Below, in pieces: positions 1 to 6,339 of a stretch of 8,692 bases of DNA. The translations under genes and the position numbers were made by a program. The notes beneath the pieces were generated by a model, which saw nothing but the letters and a program-made list of their open reading frames with translations, did not search any database and was not told where the DNA came from. How positions within the stretch are numbered: position 1 is the stretch's first letter; each line of letters begins with the position of its first letter. Source of the stretch: Prevotellaceae bacterium (GTDB lineage: Bacteria > Bacteroidota > Bacteroidia > Bacteroidales > UBA932); contig JAISRS010000157.1 of NCBI GenBank assembly GCA_031273485.1, positions 1 through 8,692 on the forward strand. Direction: 5' to 3'.

Positions 1-144
1 ATGAAAGTTATCATTATTAATTCCATACCGGATGAAAATTTGAAAGCAGATGAAGAAATCATCACAAAAATCATCAAACCGCAGGTAAATTATAATGATA
101 AAATGATTCAGGCGGCACAGATAGAAGTATCTATAGGAGTATAA
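1..144 (+). CDS. GrpE-like nucleotide exchange factor, C-terminal part (probable tail of an upstream gene)
   Basis: This reading frame is open from the first base to a TAA at 142-144 and encodes 47 residues. The first codon is ATG, but the frame may continue upstream of the window, so Met1 is probably internal. The last part, with the pattern IITKIIKP followed by YNDKMIQAAQIEVS, resembles the end of the GrpE beta-domain. There a hydrophobic strand ending in a Gly-Tyr turn is followed by a D/N-(R/K)-x-I-R-x-A-x-V-x-V strand; E. coli GrpE ends with TIRAAMVTVAKAKA. In this copy the usual Gly-Tyr is Gln-Val and the Arg is Gln. GrpE releases ADP from Hsp70. The stop lies 21 bp before an Hsp70 gene, which is the context expected for an exchange factor. 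The match is short and made by eye, so a stand-alone small protein of unknown function remains possible. Confidence 0.5.
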   Translation: MKVIIINSIPDENLKADEEIITKIIKPQVNYNDKMIQAAQIEVSIGV

Positions 145-165
145 ATTTTTAAATATAAAAAAATC

Positions 166-2697
166 ATGAGAAATAAAATTGATTACGGAATTGATTTGGG
201 AACTACCAATTCCGCCATTGCAAGAATGGAAAACGGCGTCCCGGTAATTAAAAAAACAGACACACTGAAAGACACGCTTCCTTCGTGTGTTAATTTCATC
301 ATCAAACAGAAGGGTGTACTGGTGGGAGATCCCGCTTTTAACGTCATGAAAAATGACAACTTAAGAGCATTGAAAACCTTTGAAACAGGTAAAACCAACA
401 CTTTCATCGAATTTAAACGTACAATGGGAACTACGCATAAATATGAAAGTTTCAATGCGGGACGCTCTTTTTCATCGGAAGAACTTTCTGCCGAAGTGTT
501 GAAAAAATTGAAATCCCTGATTCAGGATGAAAATGTTTCGTCGGTGGTTATCACCATCCCCGCCAAGTTTCAGGGACAACAAATTGAAGCCACCATGCAG
601 GCGGCAACATTAGCCGGATTCAAACAGGTTCGACTGTTGCAGGAACCGGTTGCCGCCGCCACCGCTTATGGATTAGGGGCAATGTCCAAAGACGGTTTCT
701 GGTTAGTGTTCGATTTCGGAGGAGGAACTTTTGACGCCGCACTGATTAAATCGGAAGAAGGGATTCTGTCCGTGAAAGATACCGACGGCGACAACTGGTT
801 AGGCGGAAAAAATTTGGACGAAGCAATTGTTGACCAGATTATCATCCCTCATTTGCAGAAAAATTATGCCCTTGATTTTGTACTGAACAACTCCGACAAA
901 CGGCAAATGCTGCGGGCGGCTTTGAAATTTTTTGCGGAAGAAGCTAAAAACCAAATGTCATTTCAAGAAAGTTATTCCATTATATCCAACCTGGGCGATT
1001 TACCCTTTGAAGACAAAAACGGAGAAGAACCCGAAATAGATATAACAATCACTTCGGCAGATATGGAACGGGTATTGGGTCCTGTTTTTCAGAAAGCTAT
1101 TGATATTACCAAGGGTTTATTGAGGCGCAATAACCTGAAAAGTTCGGATATAGTTTCCCTGATTCCGGTAGGAGGACCCACCTATTCGCCTGTGTTACGA
1201 AAAATGCTGAAAGAACAAATTACGGAAAAAATGGATACTTCCGTTGACCCCATGACAGTGGTGGCAAGAGGAGCTACTTTGTTTGCTTCTACAATTTCCG
1301 TGTCCGACGAAATTCGGGAAACAACCCGCGATACAACCAAACTGCAATTAGACGTGAAATATGAAGCCACTACGGTTGAACAGGAGGCATTAGTCAATAT
1401 AAAAGTGCTGAAAGAAAAATCGACGGGCAATTTTCCCGATAAAATATTTGTCGAACTTGTCCGTTCCGAAGGCGGTTGGTCAAGCGGGAAAAAACCAGTC
1501 GGCGAAAAAGCGTCATTGATAGAAGTTCTGCTTGTGGAAGGACGTTCCAATGTTTTCAGCATCCATGTTTACGACATACAGGGCAACCGGCTGGCATGCG
1601 AACCCGACCAGTTCAATATTCTACAGGGAATCGGTATTGACGGGATGCAGGTACTACCCTACCATATCGGAATAGTGAAATATTTTGCGACGGAAGAAAA
1701 AGATTTGTTTACGCCTGTACAGGGACTGGAAAAAAATAAAAGATTTCCGGCAACAGGTGTCAGAAACGGGTTAAAAACCCGCAGCGCCATACGACCGGGA
1801 GTAGCTGCGGACATCATCCGTATTCCCGTCTATGAAGGGGATTACAATGCGGACGGTACTAATCCGACATTAAACAATCTTGTGGCGGACGTTATCATAA
1901 CCGGCGAAACCCTTCCGGCACTGCTGCCCGAAGGAAGCGAGGTGGATATCACCATCAAAGTGGATAAATCGCGCATCATGCACTTTTCCGCCTATTTCCC
2001 GCTACTGGAACATACGGAAGAACTGAAAATTGAAATTAAACAAAAGGACGCACCGGACAACAACTGGCTGCAAAAGGAAATTGACCAGGCAAAAACGACG
2101 GCAAAACGGTTAAATGCAAATGATATTTTTGAAAAACTGTGCGCACTCGAACAACAGCTGGACAATGAAAAGGGAAGCGCCGACGGTAAATTGAAAATAT
2201 TGGACGGCTTGCGCAAAGAACTGTTAATACTGGACAGCGTTGAAAAAACAGAAGAATGGCCCAAAATAGAAAAAGAACTGAAAGATACTTTCTATGAACT
2301 GGAAGATTTAATCGCTAAAATTAAAACCCTTGGAGAGCAGGATCGCTTAAATATGGATAAGGTAGATGCACACATCCGGGAATATAAGGAGAAAATAGAC
2401 CAAATCATAAAAGAAAAAAATCAAAAAGAAGCAAAAGAACTGATCAGCGACATGAATTCATTAGATTTTAATCTTCGCAATACAGTTACCGACAATGCAA
2501 TGGATGTTCAATTCCTGAATTATATAGACGGTAATTTCGGGTCGTACCACTGGAAAAATGCGAGCAAAGCGCGGCAACTCATCAATCAGGGATTGCAACT
2601 GGCAGCCGCAGGAAAAAAAGCCGCAATCCGACCGATATTAGTGGAAATATTTGCATTAATGCCCGAAAGTGAAAAACCGAAAGACACATTAGAATAA
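166..2697 (+). CDS. Divergent Hsp70-family chaperone (DnaK-like) with an extra beta-rich segment
   Basis: The product is an 843-residue cytoplasmic Hsp70-type ATPase, about 200 residues longer than DnaK. The nucleotide-binding domain spans about 5-380. It has phosphate-1 DLGTTNS at 10-16, the catalytic Lys in FKRTMG (K84), the connect motif EPVAAATAYG at 160-169, phosphate-2 FDFGGGTFD at 182-190, a GGKNLD segment at 213-218 and the adenosine motif IPVGGPTYSPVL at 333-344. Residues about 390-495 form a beta-rich segment absent from DnaK. An SBD-beta-like region (about 496-625) follows, recognisable from LPYHIGI and the later VDITIKVDKSRIMHFSA pattern. Residues 631-770 are charged, probably coiled-coil helices. 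The C-terminus (about 775-843) has its own conserved-looking pattern and no EEVD-like tail. The start ATG lies 21 bp after the upstream GrpE-like frame, with no clear ribosome site, which is normal in Bacteroidota. It is not the housekeeping DnaK; the family assignment is secure, while the client and role are unknown. Confidence 0.95.
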   Translation: MRNKIDYGIDLGTTNSAIARMENGVPVIKKTDTLKDTLPSCVNFIIKQKGVLVGDPAFNVMKNDNLRALKTFETGKTNTFIEFKRTMGTTHKYESFNAGRSFSSEELSAEVLKKLKSLIQDENVSSVVITIPAKFQGQQIEATMQAATLAGFKQVRLLQEPVAAATAYGLGAMSKDGFWLVFDFGGGTFDAALIKSEEGILSVKDTDGDNWLGGKNLDEAIVDQIIIPHLQKNYALDFVLNNSDKRQMLRAALKFFAEEAKNQMSFQESYSIISNLGDLPFEDKNGEEPEIDITITSADMERVLGPVFQKAIDITKGLLRRNNLKSSDIVSLIPVGGPTYSPVLRKMLKEQITEKMDTSVDPMTVVARGATLFASTISVSDEIRETTRDTTKLQLDVKYEATTVEQEALVNIKVLKEKSTGNFPDKIFVELVRSEGGWSSGKKPVGEKASLIEVLLVEGRSNVFSIHVYDIQGNRLACEPDQFNILQGIGIDGMQVLPYHIGIVKYFATEEKDLFTPVQGLEKNKRFPATGVRNGLKTRSAIRPGVAADIIRIPVYEGDYNADGTNPTLNNLVADVIITGETLPALLPEGSEVDITIKVDKSRIMHFSAYFPLLEHTEELKIEIKQKDAPDNNWLQKEIDQAKTTAKRLNANDIFEKLCALEQQLDNEKGSADGKLKILDGLRKELLILDSVEKTEEWPKIEKELKDTFYELEDLIAKIKTLGEQDRLNMDKVDAHIREYKEKIDQIIKEKNQKEAKELISDMNSLDFNLRNTVTDNAMDVQFLNYIDGNFGSYHWKNASKARQLINQGLQLAAAGKKAAIRPILVEIFALMPESEKPKDTLE

Positions 2698-2702
2698 AAA
2701 AA

Positions 2703-4511
2703 ATGAACGAGATAAAACAAACTCTTCAAAAAGACTTTCTTATTGATGATAAATACACCGTAAAGTTCTTTATCAAAAAGGGAAGCAGCGCCGAAACCTA
2801 CCGCGTAAAAGGCAAGGACAACAAACTGTATTTTCTAAAACTGTTCAACTATACCCTGCTGCATCATACTGCCTTTGATGCAGCAGGTAATTTATTAGAA
2901 ACAGAGTTGCTCAAAAATATCCGGCATCCCAACATCGTATCGTACAAAGACAGCGGAGAACTGATACATGAAAACAGAAAATATGTTTTTTCAGTTTCTG
3001 ATTTTATTGTCGGGGAAACGCTTGCGCAACAAATGGCACGCAAACCCGTTTCGTTGTGGTATGATGTCAAACAATTCATGCTGCATGTTTTACAGGGACT
3101 GGATTATTTGCACAATCTGCAACACCCCGTCATACACAACGCCATTACGCCGGAAAACATCATGCTGGATTTATCGGATAATAACGTTCCACAGGCAAAA
3201 ATCACCGATTTCGGTCATGCCCGCCTGTTTCATCAGTCCGTCAAAGTGTATAATCGAGAAGGCTTGAATCTGAACTATGTCGCATCGGAGTGCATTTCGG
3301 CAGGCGCCTTTTCGCCGCAGTCCGACCTGTTTTCCGCAGGAGCGGTGATGTATCACCTGCTGTTCGGAATGCCGCCGTGGCACAGAGACATTTCCAAGTT
3401 CCGGTCGGAGAGAGAAAGCGCAGAAACAATAATCCTGGAAGCACGGGAAAAACCGCTTGCCTTCCCCAATGTATCCGACCGAATTGTTGATTTTGACGAT
3501 TCTGTTTTGGATATTTTGAGCAAAGCCCTGCAACAAAACACCGAAAATCGCTTTCAATCGGCGCAGCAATTTATACAGGCGCTGAACGGCGAAACGGAAA
3601 TCGTTCCGGTAAACATGCCTGCAAAAGAACGGGATAATTCACCCGTCAAACCGACGGTAAAGAAAGGCAAGGGATTTGCCGCCATTGCCGGAATGCAGCA
3701 ACTGAAAGACCGACTGAAGAATGACGTGATTGATGTAATTGAAAATCCGGAGGAATACAAACGGCATAATCTCGGACTGCCTAACGGAATGTTACTGTAC
3801 GGACCGCCGGGTTGCGGAAAAACATTTTTCGCCGAACGCTTTGCCGAAGAAGCGGGGTATTACTTTATAAAAGTCGTTTCATCCGATATTGCAAGTATTT
3901 ATATCCATGGCACGCAGGAAAAAATAGGGAAACTGTTTAAGGAAGCGCGGGAAAAAGCGCCTGCCATTCTCTATTTCGACGAATTGGATGCAATGACGCC
4001 AAAACGTGAACACGCACACAATCAAAGTCAAAGCGGAGAAGTAAATGAGTTTTTATCTCAAATGGACAATATCGGCGAATCGGGTGTTTTCGTCATCGGC
4101 TCGACCAACAAACCGGGATTGATAGACAATGCGGTACTTCGGGCAGGACGATTGGAAAAATGGTTTTATATCCCCCCACCCGATTTTGAAGCACGAAAAG
4201 CCATGTTTGAACTGTATCTGAAAGACAGACCCCTTGACTTTGGGATTGATTATGACCGGTTGGCTACACTGACGGAAAATTACGTGTCGAGCGATATAAA
4301 ATTGCTCATTGATGAGGCTTCACGGAAAACAATCAGAGATAAAGCCAAGCGTATTTCAATGGAAACATTAGAATTTATCATCAAAAATCAAAAACCGACG
4401 ATTTCTCTTACAGAACTAAATAAATATGAGGAAATAAGAAAAGAAACAGAAGGCATCAACGAAAAATCAAACGAACGCCCAAGGATTGGATTTAGAAGCA
4501 ATACACAATAA
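2703..4511 (+). CDS. Pseudokinase-AAA+ ATPase fusion protein
   Basis: The product is a 602-residue, probably soluble two-domain protein. Residues about 17-295 have a Ser/Thr kinase fold: ATP-binding Lys in FLKLF (K46), alpha-C Glu (E66) before RHPNIV, DFG at 169-171, ASE in place of APE at 194-196, the Asp of SDLFSAG (D208) and the late Arg (R283). The catalytic loop reads HNAITPEN at 145-152 where HRDLKPEN is expected, so the catalytic Asp is Ala147 and the Lys is Thr149. The glycine loop is also degraded. Residues about 325-565 are a classical AAA+ module of the FtsH/Cdc48 type: Walker A GPPGCGKT (367-374), a pore-loop-1-like SIYIHG (398-403), Walker B LYFDELDA (423-430), sensor 1 GSTN (466-469), arginine-finger region LRAGR (479-483) and a sensor-2-like helix SSDIKLLIDEAS (529-540). 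The gene begins 5 bp after the Hsp70 stop, so co-transcription and a joint function are likely. Inferred role: ATP-driven remodelling of targets or of Hsp70 clients, with the pseudokinase as a regulatory or docking domain. Confidence 0.93.
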   Translation: MNEIKQTLQKDFLIDDKYTVKFFIKKGSSAETYRVKGKDNKLYFLKLFNYTLLHHTAFDAAGNLLETELLKNIRHPNIVSYKDSGELIHENRKYVFSVSDFIVGETLAQQMARKPVSLWYDVKQFMLHVLQGLDYLHNLQHPVIHNAITPENIMLDLSDNNVPQAKITDFGHARLFHQSVKVYNREGLNLNYVASECISAGAFSPQSDLFSAGAVMYHLLFGMPPWHRDISKFRSERESAETIILEAREKPLAFPNVSDRIVDFDDSVLDILSKALQQNTENRFQSAQQFIQALNGETEIVPVNMPAKERDNSPVKPTVKKGKGFAAIAGMQQLKDRLKNDVIDVIENPEEYKRHNLGLPNGMLLYGPPGCGKTFFAERFAEEAGYYFIKVVSSDIASIYIHGTQEKIGKLFKEAREKAPAILYFDELDAMTPKREHAHNQSQSGEVNEFLSQMDNIGESGVFVIGSTNKPGLIDNAVLRAGRLEKWFYIPPPDFEARKAMFELYLKDRPLDFGIDYDRLATLTENYVSSDIKLLIDEASRKTIRDKAKRISMETLEFIIKNQKPTISLTELNKYEEIRKETEGINEKSNERPRIGFRSNTQ

Positions 4512-4524
4512 CATACAATTTGTC

Positions 4525-4585
4525 TCAATGAAGCGTCCATTGGGTTCAATGAAGCGTCCATTGAACCCAATGGACGCCTCATTGA
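4525..4585. repeat. 61-nt near-perfect palindrome / strong RNA hairpin
   Basis: GCGTCCATTGGGTTCAATG at 4533-4551 is exactly complementary to 4559-4577, giving a 19-bp stem with a 7-nt loop (AAGCGTC). After one mismatch (4532 against 4578) the pairing resumes for 7 bp (4525-4531 with 4579-4585). No T-run follows, so it is not a standard intrinsic terminator. It could protect the 3' end of the chaperone mRNA from exonucleases, or form a cruciform in DNA. Confidence 0.85.
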
Positions 4586-4773
4586 AGTCAATGAAAGAAT
4601 CATTGACTTCAATGAAAGAATCATTGAAGTCAATGGAAACTTTGTCTAAACCAATGAACGTTTTGTTGAAATTGTCCGAAACTCCATCCATAGCGCCTCA
4701 AAAAAAAGATTTAGCCATAAACTCACAAATTTGCGATTTGCGGATTCAGGAATCGAATAAGATTCGGGGTTGA
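4528..4773 (+). CDS. Questionable heptad-repeat small ORF
   Basis: An open frame from the ATG at 4528 encodes 81 residues and ends at a TGA at 4771-4773. A TTG at 4486, overlapping the AAA+ gene, would extend it by 14 codons. The 21-bp DNA period gives seven-residue repeats of the type SMKRPLG, SMKESLT and SMKESLK. Met and Leu are spaced four and three apart, as in a coiled coil. The tail after about residue 49 is not repetitive. There is no ribosome-binding site, and the opposite strand of the same repeat is also open, which suggests that the open frame is a by-product of the repeat. No family is recognised. It may be non-coding. Confidence 0.2.
   Translation: MKRPLGSMKRPLNPMDASLKSMKESLTSMKESLKSMETLSKPMNVLLKLSETPSIAPQKKDLAINSQICDLRIQESNKIRG
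4579..4635. repeat. Two mutually exclusive overlapping hairpins
   Basis: Hairpin A pairs 4579-4594 with 4600-4615 (16 bp, loop AAGAA). Hairpin B pairs 4601-4615 with 4621-4635 (15 bp, loop AAGAA). The right arm of A is nearly all of the left arm of B, and the first bases of A overlap the outer stem of the 61-nt palindrome. The RNA can therefore adopt alternative folds. No adjacent T-tract or start codon indicates an attenuator, so a switching role is speculative. Confidence 0.75.
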
Positions 4774-4818
4774 AAAACAGCATTATAACCATAAAAATAT
4801 TTTGTCTTTGATATTTGA
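4673..4818. other. Intergenic stretch without a recognised gene
   Basis: Together with the repeat array before it and the promoter after it, this stretch makes up the 372-bp gap at 4512-4883. It becomes strongly AT-rich after about 4775. Apart from the tail of the doubtful heptad ORF and very short inverted repeats around 4743-4768, nothing recognisable was found: no tRNA, no terminator with a T-run, no riboswitch-like block. Confidence 0.6.
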
Positions 4819-4851
4819 TTGTTTTTTAGAATTACATTTTGTTTACCTTTG
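4819..4851 (+). promoter_or_regulatory. Bacteroidota-type sigma-ABfr promoter for the DUF4199 operon
   Basis: TACCTTTG at 4844-4851 fits the Bacteroidota -7 consensus TAnnTTTG. A TTG at 4819-4821 lies 22 bp upstream, within the spacing seen for -33 elements in this phylum. The surroundings are AT-rich and intergenic, and the next gene starts at 4884. Transcription would begin near 4857-4861 with a leader of about 25 nt. The site marks the transcriptional break between the chaperone block and the downstream genes. Confidence 0.6.
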
Positions 4852-4883
4852 CGGGCAATTTGATTAAATATAAATTCTGATAA

Positions 4884-5339
4884 ATGGTAAAAGTTGCAGC
4901 GAGTTACGGACTGATTTTGGGATTAAGTCTAACGGTATTAAGTCTGGTGGAGCATGTGTTGAACATATCATTAATATTTATAACAATATTAATTTTTGTG
5001 GGAGGAATCGTCTATAGTACAATATCCTATAGAGAAATATATTTGGAAAGAGTTATCAGTTACGGCAAATCTTTATTATTCGGAATAGTTCTTTCGATGT
5101 TTATTTTCCTGATTTTGGGCATGTACGGTTACACGTTTGCTTCATTTATCGACCCTGTGGGCTACAAAGAACGTTTGAATGAAGCGATACTGATAATGCA
5201 AAATTCGGGATTCCAGAGTACCAATATCTCCGACCCGATGTCCGACCCTGTTACGGCGGTTTTATCTTACTCGTTTTTAGGATTATTAGTCGGGTTGTTA
5301 GTATCGTCTGTTACATCTATATTCACTAAAAAAATATAA
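4884..5339 (+). CDS. DUF4199-family integral membrane protein
   Basis: The 151-residue product has four hydrophobic segments at about 3-25, 28-48, 63-86 and 124-146. A soluble segment at about 88-122 (DPVGYKERLNEAILIMQNSG and following) lies between the last two. Length, topology and position directly before a GtrB-like glycosyltransferase fit the DUF4199 family, which is common in Bacteroidota and has no established biochemical role. The ATG lies about 30 bp after the predicted promoter, and the stop is followed after 3 bp by the glycosyltransferase start, so translation may be coupled. A part in membrane delivery or folding of the neighbouring enzyme is a guess from context. The family call rests on pattern and neighbourhood, not on a database search. 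Confidence 0.75.
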   Translation: MVKVAASYGLILGLSLTVLSLVEHVLNISLIFITILIFVGGIVYSTISYREIYLERVISYGKSLLFGIVLSMFIFLILGMYGYTFASFIDPVGYKERLNEAILIMQNSGFQSTNISDPMSDPVTAVLSYSFLGLLVGLLVSSVTSIFTKKI

Positions 5340-5342
5340 ACT

Positions 5343-6335
5343 ATGGATATTTCAATAATTATACCCTTATATAATGAAGAAGAATCAATTCCGCACCTTG
5401 TGTCGTGGATAGAAAAAGTTGTTACCGAACATGGCTATTCATACGAAATTATCATGGTAAACGACGGAAGCAGCGATTTGTCGTGGGAGATTATAGAAAA
5501 TTGCGCCGCAAAAAATAAAAATATAAAAGGAATAAGTTTCCGACGGAATTACGGGAAATCGGCGGCGCTTTACTGCGGATTTGAAGCGTCACACGGAGAT
5601 GTGGTTATAACGATGGACGCCGATTTACAGGACAGTCCGGACGAAATACCGGAACTGTACAGAATGATAGTTGAAGAAAAATATGATTTGGTGTCGGGCT
5701 GGAAAAAGAAACGCTACGACAGCAAATTAACTAAAAATCTTCCGTCGAAACTCTATAACGCAACCGCCCGCAAAATATCGGGAGTGAAACTCCATGATAT
5801 GAATTGCGGACTGAAAGCCTATCGCCGAAACGTTGTGAAATCCATAGAAGTGTATGGAGAAATGCACCGGTATATTCCAATAATTGCCAAATGGGCAGGC
5901 TTTTATAACATAGGAGAAAAAGTAGTTGAACACAGAGCCAGACAGTACGGAACAACAAAATTCGGACTGAGTCGCTTCATATACGGATATTTGGATTTGC
6001 TTTCAATAATGTTCATCTCGAAATTCGGAAAAAGCCCCATGCACCTTTTCGGAGCGGTGGGCAGCCTGATGTTTTTTCTTGGCTTTGCGTCAACGGTTTG
6101 GCTGGGACTCTATAAAATATACTGCCTGTCGAGCGGAATACCCGCAATTCTGGTAACAGACAATCCGTATTTTTATATCGCACTGACGGCAATGATGTTA
6201 GGCACACAATTGTTCCTCGCCGGTTTTTTAGGCGAACTTATTTCGCGCAATTCAACGGAGCGGAATAAATATCTGATCAATAGAACCGTTGGAATTGAGA
6301 AAATGGATGTAAAAAATAAACACACATATATATAG
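5343..6335 (+). CDS. Family 2 glycosyltransferase, polyprenyl-phosphate sugar transferase type (GtrB/DPM1-like)
   Basis: The 330-residue product has an N-terminal GT-A domain (about 1-225) and two membrane helices (about 233-258 and 275-300). The start IIIPLYNEEESI, the nucleotide-binding NDGSSD at 40-45, the metal-binding MDADLQD at 91-97 and the segment MNCGLKAYRR at 153-162 are typical of enzymes that transfer a sugar from a nucleotide donor to undecaprenyl or dolichyl phosphate on the cytoplasmic face of the membrane. The lipid-linked sugar would then serve cell-surface glycosylation or lipid modification. The sugar cannot be read from the sequence. The gene begins 3 bp after the DUF4199 gene and ends 4 bp before trpS, so it sits inside a tight operon. 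All signature residues expected for activity are visible. Confidence 0.93.
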   Translation: MDISIIIPLYNEEESIPHLVSWIEKVVTEHGYSYEIIMVNDGSSDLSWEIIENCAAKNKNIKGISFRRNYGKSAALYCGFEASHGDVVITMDADLQDSPDEIPELYRMIVEEKYDLVSGWKKKRYDSKLTKNLPSKLYNATARKISGVKLHDMNCGLKAYRRNVVKSIEVYGEMHRYIPIIAKWAGFYNIGEKVVEHRARQYGTTKFGLSRFIYGYLDLLSIMFISKFGKSPMHLFGAVGSLMFFLGFASTVWLGLYKIYCLSSGIPAILVTDNPYFYIALTAMMLGTQLFLAGFLGELISRNSTERNKYLINRTVGIEKMDVKNKHTYI

Positions 6336-6339
6336 CAGC

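Larger units (their letters stand above)
4525..4672. repeat. Seven-unit 21-bp tandem/inverted repeat array with nested palindromes
   Basis: CAATG recurs exactly every 21 bp at 4526, 4547, 4568, 4589, 4610, 4631 and 4652. Most units are themselves palindromic, for example CAATGAAAGAATCATTG plus a 4-base spacer. Units 1 and 2 are direct copies, and unit 3 is an inverted copy of the same sequence. Units 4 and 5 share a different core (AAGAA in place of GCGTC). Units 6 and 7 are degenerate. The array begins 14 bp after the stop of the AAA+ gene. No protein, integrase or CRISPR-like spacer pattern is associated with it. Its function is unknown; possibilities are an mRNA 3'-end stabiliser, a protein-binding array, or a dispersed Bacteroidota repeat. 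Confidence 0.9.

Noticed and set aside
1182..1562. 126-codon open frame on the - strand inside the Hsp70 gene
   Set aside because: It lies wholly within the strongly supported Hsp70 coding frame and shows no family motif; it is a shadow frame.
3171..3569. 132-codon - strand frame inside the pseudokinase region
   Set aside because: It is antisense to conserved kinase motifs, has a Cys/Arg-rich composition typical of shadow frames, and has no ribosome site.
4533..4577. Intrinsic terminator for the chaperone operon
   Set aside because: The stem is very strong but the bases after it (CTCATTGAAG) contain no T-run, so standard rho-independent termination is not supported.
4525..4672. CRISPR array
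   Set aside because: The 21-bp periodicity has no unique spacers of 26-40 bp between identical repeats and no cas gene nearby; the repeats are contiguous and palindromic.
4467..4691. 74-codon - strand heptad ORF (FNDSFIE type)
   Set aside because: Its openness follows directly from the palindromic 21-bp repeat and it has no promoter or ribosome site; it is treated under the repeat findings.
4743..4768. Short inverted repeats GATTC/GAATC and CGAAT/ATTCG
   Set aside because: The stems are only 5 bp and expected by chance in AT-rich DNA; no terminator or operator could be argued.
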